A stretch of DNA of 10,191 nt from an uncultured Christensenella sp. (lineage in GTDB: Bacteria > Bacillota > Clostridia > Christensenellales > UBA1242): NCBI GenBank assembly GCA_949293915.1, contig CASFFJ010000072.1:1-10191 (forward strand), read 5' to 3'. A program made the position numbers and the translations under genes. A model generated the notes under the pieces. The model searched no databases and was not told where the DNA came from. It saw only the letters and a program-made list of their open reading frames with translations. This document shows positions 1 to 6,548 of this stretch, piece by piece. Every line of letters begins with the position of its first letter. Positions within the stretch are counted from its first letter, which is position 1.

Positions 1-10
1 CTACATTAGC
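1..10 (-). tRNA. Possible 5' end of a tRNA-Thr gene cut by the window edge
   Basis: Read on the minus strand, the first ten bases are GCTAATGTAG. This fits the 5' acceptor strand (GCTAATG), the TA at positions 8-9 and the first D-stem G of a threonine-type tRNA. It lies one repeat period to the left of two tRNA-Thr-like half copies. It could be the intact parent gene or just another truncated copy, because the anticodon and 3' half lie outside the window. Confidence 0.3.
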
Positions 11-70
11 ATATTCAGTTTTTGAGTTAAATTTTATTGTTTTTTAAGTGGTAAAATTTGCTATTTTTTA

Positions 71-110
71 TTTTACCAAGGCGGTGCGCTAACGACTGTG
101 CCACATCAGC
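71..110 (-). pseudogene. Truncated tRNA-Thr(GGT)-like 5' half, copy A
   Basis: On the minus strand this reads as the acceptor 5' strand GCTGATG (110-104), TG, a D arm (GCAC stem, AGTCGTTA loop, GCGC stem, one mismatch), a 5' anticodon stem CCGCC (84-80) and a loop TTGGTAA (79-73). The anticodon is GGT (77-75). The next bases are A/T only, with no GGCGG to close the anticodon stem, no T arm and no acceptor 3' strand. It therefore cannot fold as a complete tRNA. The acceptor strand and anticodon loop are the usual ones of bacterial tRNA-Thr(GGT). Confidence 0.6.
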
Positions 111-170
111 ATACGTGATTTTATTAAATTTTTGAGTGATTTTTGAAGTGCAAATTTTGGCTATTTTAAA

Positions 171-209
171 ATTACTAAATTGGTGCGCTACCGATTGAGC
201 TACATTAGT
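171..209 (-). pseudogene. Truncated tRNA-Thr-like 5' half, copy B
   Basis: This is a second copy on the minus strand. It has acceptor strand ACTAATG (209-203), TA, a D arm with GCTC stem, AATCGGTA loop and GCGC stem, then CCAAT and a loop TTAGTAA (178-172). The putative anticodon would read AGT, one base from the GGT of copy A. As in copy A, the tRNA similarity stops after the anticodon loop. Both copies share a mismatch at the same D-stem pair, which suggests they descend from one altered duplicate. Confidence 0.5.
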
Positions 210-210
210 A

Positions 211-705
211 TTATGGGGTTTGTGTTTTAAGTTGGTTTTTGTTGTGCGTGGAGAATTTTATCTTATCAAGGTTGTCTACTGAGCAGAAGTGTTCTAAATG
301 GAAATTGATAATTTATACCCATCTTTATATATTTAAATATTTCGAATAGTGCTTAATGTTAATGAAAAAACAATTTTAGTATAATCATTAATTAATATTT
401 TGTCAAGATATTTTAATGTTAAAAAAATTTTTTTAAAATTGCAGAGTAAAAATTTTTTAAAGTTCAAATTAAAAATTTTTTTATTTTAAAAAAAGTTCGC
501 TATTAGTAAAATATAATGTCAGTTTTTTTGATTTATGTTTAATTTGCATTATAAAACATAAGTTAAAGATTAAAATTGTCTATTAGGGGAATAAAATATT
601 AAAGTTTTAATTGACAGGCTTAAAATTTTTAGATATTAACGATAAAGATTTAATTTGTCAATTATCATATTTTTACGAGTAAATTTTAGATTGGTTTTAA
701 TTTAG
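211..705. other. Gene-free AT-rich intergenic region
   Basis: I find no convincing gene here on either strand. The longest ATG frames on the plus strand are about 25 codons or fewer and lack a ribosome binding site. The left part holds a weak remnant of the tRNA-half repeat (about 262-284). Positions 420-490 contain three A-run/T-run blocks centred near 427, 452 and 475, which could bend the DNA. A promoter-like pair, TTGACA (611-616) and TATTAA (634-639) with a 17-base spacer, lies at the right end. Confidence 0.55.
611..639 (+). promoter_or_regulatory. Candidate upstream promoter of the protease gene
   Basis: TTGACA (611-616, a perfect -35 box) is followed after 17 bases by TATTAA (634-639, 4 of 6 matches to the -10 consensus). 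If used, it would give the protease mRNA a leader of about 170 bases running through the two downstream palindromes. The region is very A/T-rich, so -10-like boxes are common by chance; the exact -35 box with ideal spacing is what supports this one. Confidence 0.4.
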
Positions 706-732
706 TTGATAAAATTTTGTATTTATTATAAA
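706..732 (+). promoter_or_regulatory. Candidate proximal promoter of the protease gene, overlapped by palindrome 1
   Basis: TTGATA (706-711) and TATAAA (727-732) are separated by 15 bases. The spacing is short, although a box shifted to 729-734 (TAAAAT) would give 17. The -10 region lies inside the first 22-bp palindrome, and the second palindrome begins just past the expected start of transcription. This is the usual layout for repression by a DNA-binding dimer. It is an inference from position only. Confidence 0.4.
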
Positions 733-767
733 ATACAAATATACATTGTATTTATAAAAAAATACAA
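717..767 (+). promoter_or_regulatory. Twin 22-bp palindromes, likely paired operators
   Basis: TTGTATTT-N6-AAATACAA occurs at 717-738 and again at 746-767. The eight-base arms are identical in both copies. The central six bases are ATTATA and ATAAAA, so 20 of 22 positions match. Centres are 29 bp apart, a little under three helical turns. The spacing and position over a promoter suit an operator for a dimeric repressor. Alternatively, both could form 8-bp hairpins in a leader RNA. A looser palindrome, TTACAA-G-TTGTAA, follows at 784-796. I do not recognise the motif as a site of a known regulator. Confidence 0.55.
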
Positions 768-818
768 TAATTATTTATATAATTTACAAGTTGTAATAAA
801 ATATCATATGGAGTGAAT

Positions 819-2234
819 ATGAAAAAATTTAAAAGTTTTTTACTAATAATATTAGTTTTACCACTTTGTTGGATGTTGTCTGGTTGCAGTTTAGAGTCGT
901 ATGTAACAGGCATAGAAAAGACATCAGAAATAGGGGATAGTGCGGTTTACACTGTGTATTATTCGAATGGCAAAACAACTAATTTCACGGTCGAGAATGG
1001 CAAGGATGCCGAAGATGTTGATATCGAAGGTATATTTTCGGCTTGTGTTGAACGCGGTTTGTATGAGAATAGCAATGAAGGATTTAATGCGTTTTTAAAA
1101 GATTATCTATCATTTGAAATAGATGATACAACAGATACTCAAGCAATAAACAAAGCATTGTTGTCAATGGTAGAAGTGTATTCAAAATTTACAATTAAAC
1201 CAAGTTATATAGGTGCAGAAACAACAGCATTAGGATGTGGTGCGGGATTTGTTTATAAAATGACAGATGATTATAGTTATATTATCACGAATTATCACGT
1301 TGTTTATAGTGAAGAAAGCACAGCGTTAAATGGCATTGCGGATACAATAAAAATTTATCAATATGGTGTTGATAAATCAATCTATAAAGACGAACAAAAA
1401 GTTTGGCATTTTGAGGGGGATTATGTAAACGCTAGTTATATTGGCGGTTCAATTGATTATGATATTGCAATATTAAAAGTAAACACTACTGACTTAACAA
1501 TAAACAATGAAGATACACGCGCGGTTGATATTGCTGATGGCTATAAAGTTGGCGATGATGTGTACGCAATAGGAAATTCTGATGGTGCAGGAACAAGTGT
1601 AACAAAAGGTATAGTTTCAGTTGATAGTGAATACATTTCGTTAGAAATAGAATCATCAAATCTAAAAAGTTATAGGGTTATGCGAATTGATGCTTCTGTC
1701 AATGGTGGCAATTCAGGTGGCGGAGCATTCAACAGCAAGGGCGAATTGATAGGTGTTGTCAATTCAAAAACGTTAACCACTTCTGATGGGACTGTGATTG
1801 AGGGTATGGCATACGCATTGCCTTATGATAACATAACGAAAGTAGCGGATAATATTATTTATTATTATGAAGATGGTGATAGTTCAACAAATGGATTAAA
1901 TAAGTTTGAATTAGGTATCCAATACACTATAGAAAATAGCAGTGCGATATATGATGAAATTGATGGTAGTATTACTATAAAAGACAATCTAAAAATAGTA
2001 TCAATATTGTCAGATTCTATAGCAAAAGACAAATTTGAAGTGGATGATATTATTACAGAACTGACAATTAATAATGTAACCTACACGATAGATAGGTCAT
2101 ATCAATTAGCAGATTTGCTATTGACTGTTCGAGAAGGGGATAATTTGTTATTTACAGTAATTCGCGATGGAAACATTTTGGATGAACCAGTTGAAATTAA
2201 AGATGTGTCTGCAGAATATATAGTAGCTTATTAA
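819..2234 (+). CDS. HtrA-like trypsin-family serine protease, lipoprotein, with C-terminal PDZ-like domain
   Basis: This is probably a membrane-tethered extracytoplasmic protease of the S1C (HtrA/DegP) type. Residues 1-23 form a lipoprotein signal ending in lipobox LSGC, with lipid-anchored Cys23. Residues 40-65 carry a Tyr-rich segment ending FTVENGKD. The protease domain (about 125-345) shows the full triad: His160 in ITNYHVV, Asp215 in YDIAILKV and Ser299 in GGNSGGGAF. Residues 365-465 resemble a PDZ domain, including a DDIITELTIN segment that fits peptide or substrate binding. ATG 819 is preferred over GTG 813 because GGAG (810-813) sits five bases before 819 and overlaps 813. The gene stands alone between a regulated-looking promoter and a terminator. 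Classical HtrA proteins are usually held by a transmembrane helix, so the lipid anchor is a variation. The family call is strong; the substrate is unknown. Confidence 0.88.
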   Translation: MKKFKSFLLIILVLPLCWMLSGCSLESYVTGIEKTSEIGDSAVYTVYYSNGKTTNFTVENGKDAEDVDIEGIFSACVERGLYENSNEGFNAFLKDYLSFEIDDTTDTQAINKALLSMVEVYSKFTIKPSYIGAETTALGCGAGFVYKMTDDYSYIITNYHVVYSEESTALNGIADTIKIYQYGVDKSIYKDEQKVWHFEGDYVNASYIGGSIDYDIAILKVNTTDLTINNEDTRAVDIADGYKVGDDVYAIGNSDGAGTSVTKGIVSVDSEYISLEIESSNLKSYRVMRIDASVNGGNSGGGAFNSKGELIGVVNSKTLTTSDGTVIEGMAYALPYDNITKVADNIIYYYEDGDSSTNGLNKFELGIQYTIENSSAIYDEIDGSITIKDNLKIVSILSDSIAKDKFEVDDIITELTINNVTYTIDRSYQLADLLLTVREGDNLLFTVIRDGNILDEPVEIKDVSAEYIVAY

Positions 2235-2260
2235 AATAGGTATATATACCTATTTTTTTT
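2233..2260 (+). terminator. Rho-independent terminator of the protease gene
   Basis: A perfect hairpin (AAAATAGGTA, loop TATA, TACCTATTTT; 2233-2256) starts at the stop codon and runs into a T tract ending at 2260. The stem is A/T-rich with a GG/CC core. Near-symmetry would let it work in both directions, though no convergent gene is present. Confidence 0.85.
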
Positions 2261-2271
2261 GTAATTTAAAA

Positions 2272-2290
2272 CCGCCAGATAGTCTGGTGG
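2272..2290. terminator. Second GC-rich hairpin, possible backup terminator
   Basis: CCGCCAGA (2272-2279) pairs with TCTGGTGG (2283-2290) around a three-base loop with one G-T wobble. This is the most GC-rich stem in an otherwise A/T-rich intergenic region. The tract downstream on the plus strand is broken (ATATTTTGTT), and the minus-strand tract (TTTTAAATT) is also short. It may be a decayed or backup terminator behind the strong one at 2233-2260. Confidence 0.45.
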
Positions 2291-2392
2291 ATATTTTGTT
2301 AAAAATTATTCGTTTAGTAAAATATGTAATTTTCATTATTTATCAGATTGTGTATAAATATGAGTGTGAGGTTTTTGTATTTAGAAATAGTT

Positions 2393-2398
2393 TATAAT
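2393..2398 (+). promoter_or_regulatory. Possible -10 box upstream of the cation ATPase
   Basis: TATAAT (2393-2398) is a perfect -10 box about 80 bases before the likely start codon. No good -35 box lies 16-18 bases upstream. A second TATAAT occurs at 2427-2432, also without a -35 partner. An isolated TTGTATTT (2375-2382), identical to one arm of the twin palindromes at the protease promoter, sits just upstream but lacks its inverted partner. Confidence 0.3.
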
Positions 2399-2480
2399 AT
2401 AACCGAAAAATAATATTAACTTTAAATATAATTTAAAATCATTTTGTTCTATTTAATTGAGACAAGCAATAAATTACAAT

Positions 2481-5117
2481 ATGTATAGAATTAGTTCAAA
2501 ACAAGCATTGGAAAAATGTGAGTCAAATATAAATGGTTTAACTAGTGAAGAGGCGCGTGCTAGGTTAAAAAAGAATGGATTAAATAGGCTGGAAAAAACA
2601 AAAAAACAGTCATTCATTAAGCGCTTTTTTAAACAATTTCTAAATATTATGGTGGCGATTTTATTGTTTTCAGCCGTTGTGTCTATTGTGGTTGCTGTCG
2701 TGAATAGAGAATTTGCCGACTTATTTGAAGGTTTTGTTATTCTTTTTATAGTTGTTATGAATGCGTTGATTGGTGTGTTGCAAGAGAGTAAAGCGCAGGC
2801 TTGTCTAGATGACTTGCAAAAATACAACAAAACCAGCGTTAAAGTTATACGAAATGGTGTAACTTATAAAATAGACAGCAGTGAACTGGTTGTTGGCGAT
2901 ATTGTTGAATTAGAAGCTGGTAATATTGTTATGGCGGATATTCGTTTGATTGAGACGAATAATTTTTTGTGTGATGAAAGTTCATTGACAGGCGAAAGTG
3001 TGCCAGTTGATAAAAATGCGGATTATATTTGCAATAAAAACACACTTTTAGCTGAGCGAAAAAATATGGCGTATTCAGGTTGCCCTGTAACTAGTGGTAA
3101 AGCAAAAGGCGTAGTGGTGGCGGTGGGTAAAGCGACAGAAATGGGTAAAATTGCAAATGTTGTTTTTAATGCAAAAAAAGAAAATACTCCACTTCAAAAA
3201 TCAATTGATAAAATCGGTAAAATTATCACTTGGGTAGTTATTGCGGTTTGTGTGATAATATTAATAATAGAGTTGGTGTCAAAAAATGGTATAATGAATG
3301 CGATTATGATTTCAGTGTCACTTGCTGTCGCTGCAATACCTGAAAGTTTACCAGCGGTTATAACGATAATTTTAGCACTTGGAATTCAACAATTGGCGAA
3401 ACGAAATGTGATAATAAAACGATTGCACGCAGTAGAGACTTTGGGTAGTTGTCAGATTATCTGTACAGATAAAACAGGTACGCTTACATTAAATAAAATG
3501 CAGGTAGTTGAGACTTATTTAGATGAAAAGAAAAATTGCACTAGTGGAGCGTGCTTTGAGTCGTTTATAAACTGTATGATGATATGTAACAATTCAAAAA
3601 TTATGAATAATAAAATAACTGGTGAACCAACTGAAATTGCGTTGTACACATATGCTAAGCCATTTGTGGATAACGATACAAAAGTCATTCACGAAATACC
3701 ATTTGATTCAACTAGAAAAATGATGACAGTGATAGTTAATGAAGAAGGAATCCAAAGTTATACAAAAGGTGCGTTAGAAAAATTAATTAACAAATGTAAA
3801 TACATTAAAATTGGAGACAAAGTTTTACCTTTTACAGATGAGGTGCAAGAAAAAATTAAAAAAATTAACGATGAGATGACAGATAGAGCATTGCGAGTGA
3901 TAGCTTTTGCTATGAAGCGTTTTGATGAATATAACCCGCACGAAGAAATAGAAAATGATATGATATTCTTGGGGTTAGCAGGTCTTATGGATAATCCGCG
4001 TCCAGAAGTAAAGTCAAGTGTTGAAAAATGTTTTAAAGCGGGATTAAAACCTATAATGATAACAGGCGACCATAAACGAACAGCTTTTGCAATAGCGCAC
4101 GAAGTGGGCATTGCCAAAAATATTAATGAGGTTATAACGGGCGAAGAATTGGATAAAATGAGTGACACAGAATTGAGTCGCAATTGTAACAAATATACAG
4201 TTTATGCGCGTGTAAGTCCAGAGCACAAAGTTAGAATTGTGGATTGTTTTAAAAAAAACAAAAAAATTGTTGCAATGACAGGAGATGGTGTCAACGATGC
4301 ACCGAGCCTTAAAATTGCTGATATTGGCGTAGCAATGGGAAAATCGGGTACAGATGTTGTTAAGAATGTTGCAGATATGGTAGTGTTAGATGACAATTTT
4401 TCATCAATAGTTGTAGCGGTGGAAGAAGGACGAAAAGTGTATAGCAACATTCAAAAAGCATTACAATTTTTAATCTCAACCAATTGTGTAGAAGTGTTTG
4501 GAATGTTGTTGTCACTAGCATTTTTTCCTCAATATACATTTTTAGTTCCTGCACAAATGCTGTTTATCAACCTTGTGACAGACAGTTTACCTGCTTTTGC
4601 ATTAGGGATGGAAAAGGTAGAAAGTGAAATTATGACCTCGCCACCAAGAAATAGTTATTCTGGATTGTTTAGTGGCAAAACAGGTGTAGGGATAATATAT
4701 CAGGCAATTTTGCAGACAATTATTGTTATGGCAGTATATGTAATTGGAATATATTTTTATCAACCTAGTATTGCAAGCACAATGGTTTTCTTTACAATTA
4801 TTTATATGCAAATGTTGCATAGTTTAAATTGCAAATCAAACAATAGTATTTTTACAAAAAATATCTTTAACAACAAGACATTTAATATTTGCTTTTTGCT
4901 GACATTAGCAATTAATATTATCGTCAGTTGTGTACCATTTATGTATTCGTTATTTGGTTTAGAATTTTTAAATTTTTCAGAATGGTTAATTGTAATCATC
5001 GCATCAATTTTGATTCTGCCATCGTGTGAGTTGTTTAAAATATTAGTTAATACAAAATTTGAAAAAATGCAAAATAATAAATTTAAAATAAATAATAAAA
5101 TAAATCAAAAAAATTAA
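2481..5117 (+). CDS. P2A-type Ca2+-transporting ATPase (cation efflux pump)
   Basis: This pump uses ATP to move Ca2+ (possibly Mn2+) out of the cytoplasm. In the 878-residue protein I see the N-terminal cation ATPase domain (GLTSEEA near 20-25), actuator motif TGES (170-173), M4 metal-site motif PESLP (287-291), phosphorylation motif DKTGT (Asp330), a KGA nucleotide-site motif (429-431), MITGD, and hinge motif TGDGVNDAP (600-608). M5 keeps Asn and Glu in STNCVEV, and M6 keeps Asn, Thr and Asp in NLVTDSLPA, like SERCA site residues. M8 has Gln where SERCA has Glu908, consistent with the bacterial one-ion type. Length is normal for the family. No clear ribosome binding site precedes ATG 2481 or the in-frame TTG 2457. 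I chose ATG because MYRISSKQALE matches a usual family N-terminus. The C-terminus ends in a Lys/Asn-rich tail. The gene is monocistronic. Confidence 0.9.
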   Translation: MYRISSKQALEKCESNINGLTSEEARARLKKNGLNRLEKTKKQSFIKRFFKQFLNIMVAILLFSAVVSIVVAVVNREFADLFEGFVILFIVVMNALIGVLQESKAQACLDDLQKYNKTSVKVIRNGVTYKIDSSELVVGDIVELEAGNIVMADIRLIETNNFLCDESSLTGESVPVDKNADYICNKNTLLAERKNMAYSGCPVTSGKAKGVVVAVGKATEMGKIANVVFNAKKENTPLQKSIDKIGKIITWVVIAVCVIILIIELVSKNGIMNAIMISVSLAVAAIPESLPAVITIILALGIQQLAKRNVIIKRLHAVETLGSCQIICTDKTGTLTLNKMQVVETYLDEKKNCTSGACFESFINCMMICNNSKIMNNKITGEPTEIALYTYAKPFVDNDTKVIHEIPFDSTRKMMTVIVNEEGIQSYTKGALEKLINKCKYIKIGDKVLPFTDEVQEKIKKINDEMTDRALRVIAFAMKRFDEYNPHEEIENDMIFLGLAGLMDNPRPEVKSSVEKCFKAGLKPIMITGDHKRTAFAIAHEVGIAKNINEVITGEELDKMSDTELSRNCNKYTVYARVSPEHKVRIVDCFKKNKKIVAMTGDGVNDAPSLKIADIGVAMGKSGTDVVKNVADMVVLDDNFSSIVVAVEEGRKVYSNIQKALQFLISTNCVEVFGMLLSLAFFPQYTFLVPAQMLFINLVTDSLPAFALGMEKVESEIMTSPPRNSYSGLFSGKTGVGIIYQAILQTIIVMAVYVIGIYFYQPSIASTMVFFTIIYMQMLHSLNCKSNNSIFTKNIFNNKTFNICFLLTLAINIIVSCVPFMYSLFGLEFLNFSEWLIVIIASILILPSCELFKILVNTKFEKMQNNKFKINNKINQKN

Positions 5118-5134
5118 AAATAATTTAAAAAACT

Positions 5135-5165
5135 AAAAAAAATAGGTATTTTTCCTATTTTTTTT
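5135..5165 (+). terminator. Rho-independent terminator of the ATPase gene
   Basis: AAAAAATAGG (5137-5146) pairs with CCTATTTTTT (5154-5163) around a seven-base T-rich loop, flanked by A and T runs. It lies about 20 bases after the ATPase stop codon. It shares the TAGG/CCTA stem core with the terminator behind the protease gene. Confidence 0.8.
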
Positions 5166-5211
5166 AATATTTTTATCAATTTTTTAATAATTTTTAATAA
5201 TTTTTTAATAA
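5161..5211 (+). repeat. Phased T-tract decamer repeat, probably bent DNA
   Basis: T-tracts begin at 5161, 5171, 5181, 5191 and 5201, an exact 10-base period. The last three units are the near-perfect tandem repeat TTTTTAATAA. T-tracts repeated in helical phase bend DNA. The array lies about 80-130 bases upstream of the next start codon, so it could act as an UP-like promoter element. It might also be simple-sequence expansion next to the terminator. Confidence 0.5.
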
Positions 5212-5292
5212 TAAATGATTTTGTTATTTAATAAATTAATATTCTTATGAATAAAAAATCGGTAAATGCTAAAAATATTCATAGGAGGGTGT

Positions 5293-5745
5293 ATGAGTGT
5301 AGATAACAAAAGGATTTTATCAATGATAGTGTATTATACTTTGATTAGTCTAGCATTGATTAGTGCAGGATTTTTTATCTATTGTTTGATAATCAAAGAT
5401 GTTGCATTATGGACACGCATTGTATATTTTATTTGGATAGGCTTTGTGATAGGTGCAATCATATTTGACATTGTGTGTACTAACACAAAAGAAGGTAAGC
5501 AAATTTCTGGATTAATCATATATGCATTGTCTGTTTTGGCGGTCATAGTTATGGCAGTATTGTATTTTATAAATTCTGGTATGGATGGACTTGCTACTAA
5601 TTTCTTTAATTTGTTTATCTCTATTTCGTTAATCTCAATTATGACAACTGGTTATATGATAGCGAGTTGGTGTGTGGGCGAGGCGCTGGTTGAACACGCA
5701 TCCGCAGAACGCGAAATGCTAAATAGAGAAACGAAACAAAAATAA
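5293..5745 (+). CDS. Small four-helix membrane protein of unknown function
   Basis: I do not recognise this 150-residue protein. It has four strongly hydrophobic segments, near residues 9-34, 41-62, 72-93 and 103-127. A short charged loop (TNTKEGKQ, 63-70) separates helices 2 and 3, and the C-terminal tail is charged (HASAEREMLNRETKQK) and probably helical and cytoplasmic. No catalytic or metal-binding motif stands out. ATG 5293 is chosen over the upstream in-frame ATG 5266 because a strong AGGAGG (5283-5288) lies four bases before it. I see no clear promoter, only the phased T-tracts upstream. The gene converges on the dehydrogenase and shares a terminator with it. It could be an accessory membrane subunit or a stress protein, but nothing in the sequence decides this. 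Confidence 0.75.
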   Translation: MSVDNKRILSMIVYYTLISLALISAGFFIYCLIIKDVALWTRIVYFIWIGFVIGAIIFDIVCTNTKEGKQISGLIIYALSVLAVIVMAVLYFINSGMDGLATNFFNLFISISLISIMTTGYMIASWCVGEALVEHASAEREMLNRETKQK

Positions 5746-5751
5746 TTTTTT

Positions 5752-5790
5752 ACAAAAAAAAGCAGGTGATAATGTTTACCTGTTTTTTTT
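5752..5790. terminator. Bidirectional terminator between convergent genes
   Basis: CAGGTGA (5763-5769) pairs with TTACCTG (5776-5782), with one G-T wobble and a six-base loop. A run of A precedes the stem and eight T follow it. Read on the minus strand it also ends in a T tract (TTTTTTTTG). It therefore serves both the membrane protein gene (stop at 5745) and the minus-strand dehydrogenase (stop at 5817). Confidence 0.85.
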
Positions 5791-5816
5791 ATGTTTGTTT
5801 TTAAGTTCAAATATAA

Positions 5817-6542
5817 TTAAATTGAATAACCACCATCTACATTGATAATTTGTCCAGTTATAAAATTAGCATTTTCGCTTGCCAAAAATTCAACAAGATT
5901 TGCAACATCTTTTGGCTCGCCTATGCGCATAAGCGGTGTATCTTGAATGATTTCTTGCTTTGCTTCTATAGACAATTTTTTATTCATTTTCGTATCAATT
6001 AGTCCAGGACTGACTGCGTTTACAGTGATATTGCTTGGACCTAATTCTTTTGCTAATGATTTTGTCAATGTGTTGATTGCGCCTTTGCTAGCGCTATAAA
6101 GCGACTCCATACTAGCGCCTACTGAACCCCACATAGAAGATATATTGATAATGCGACCATATTTTTGATGAATCATCAACTTAGATATATGCTTAATCAA
6201 AAATATAGTACCTTTTACATTAGTGTCAAAAATTAAGTCATAATCAGTAGAACTAGTGTCTTGTATTTGCTTAAATAACGAAACGCCAGCATTATTAATT
6301 AAACAGTCTATTGTGTGAAACTTTGCTTCGATATCATTAACAACAGCTTTAATGGATTTTATGTTAGTTAAATCACATTTATAGATTGTTAGCTTATCAT
6401 TTTTTAATTCATTTTCAAGTTTTTTAATTCCTTTTTCATTATTGTGATACAATAAAATAGTGTTGTATCCTACTGAATACATTTTTTTTGCAATTTCTCT
6501 ACCAATATCTCCGCTTGCGCCCGTAATAATACAATTTTTCAT
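5817..6542 (-). CDS. Short-chain dehydrogenase/reductase, FabG-like; possibly EF-P 5-aminopentanone reductase (YmfI type)
   Basis: This is a classical SDR of 241 residues and cytosolic, with an NAD(P)H-dependent Rossmann fold. It shows the cofactor loop TGASGDIG (7-14), NNAG (83-86), Asn108, catalytic Ser136 in NISSMWG, Tyr149 and Lys153 in YSASK, and the C-terminal GQIINVDGG typical of FabG-like enzymes. General annotation would be 3-oxoacyl-ACP reductase. However, the SSMWGSVGAS stretch, with Trp after the catalytic Ser, and the AKELGPSNI stretch resemble what I recall of clostridial YmfI proteins. YmfI reduces the 5-aminopentanone group on elongation factor P. No fatty-acid synthesis genes adjoin, which weakly argues against a FabG role. 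No ribosome binding site precedes the ATG, and the promoter suggests a leaderless mRNA. SDR membership is certain; the substrate is not. Confidence 0.88.
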   Translation of the reverse strand: MKNCIITGASGDIGREIAKKMYSVGYNTILLYHNNEKGIKKLENELKNDKLTIYKCDLTNIKSIKAVVNDIEAKFHTIDCLINNAGVSLFKQIQDTSSTDYDLIFDTNVKGTIFLIKHISKLMIHQKYGRIINISSMWGSVGASMESLYSASKGAINTLTKSLAKELGPSNITVNAVSPGLIDTKMNKKLSIEAKQEIIQDTPLMRIGEPKDVANLVEFLASENANFITGQIINVDGGYSI

Positions 6543-6548
6543 ATCAAT

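Larger units (their letters stand above)
1..210 (-). repeat. Tandem ~100-bp repeat of tRNA-Thr 5' half plus adjacent spacer
   Basis: Minus-strand tRNA-like starts occur at 10, 110 and 209, a period of 99-100 bp. Each complete unit has about 38 bases of tRNA 5' half followed by about 60 bases of AT-rich spacer. The spacers are also related: both contain AATAGC, then an A/T run, then a CACTT-like stretch. This points to duplication of a segment spanning the spacer and half a tRNA, not to independent insertions. Conservation falls to the right. A third remnant at about 262-284 keeps only an anticodon-like CTTGATAAG and a GCTCAGT-like D arm at altered spacing. Confidence 0.6.

Noticed and set aside
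1..210. Integration site (att) of a mobile element at the tRNA-like repeats
   Set aside because: Integrases typically duplicate tRNA 3' ends, whereas these copies are 5' halves. No integrase, phage or transposase gene is in the window.
1..210. CRISPR array, suggested by regular repetition
   Set aside because: The period is about 100 bp, the repeated part is tRNA-like and diverged, and the spacers are related to each other, unlike CRISPR repeats and spacers.
71..210. Functional minimal tRNAs with the AATAGC segment acting as acceptor 3' strand
   Set aside because: AATAGC does not co-vary with the acceptor 5' strands of the two copies and lies too close to the anticodon loop to allow a T arm.
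2474..4999. Several open frames on the minus strand opposite the cation ATPase gene
   Set aside because: They lie wholly inside a gene with a complete set of P-type ATPase motifs, have low-complexity translations and no conserved motif, and lack ribosome binding sites.
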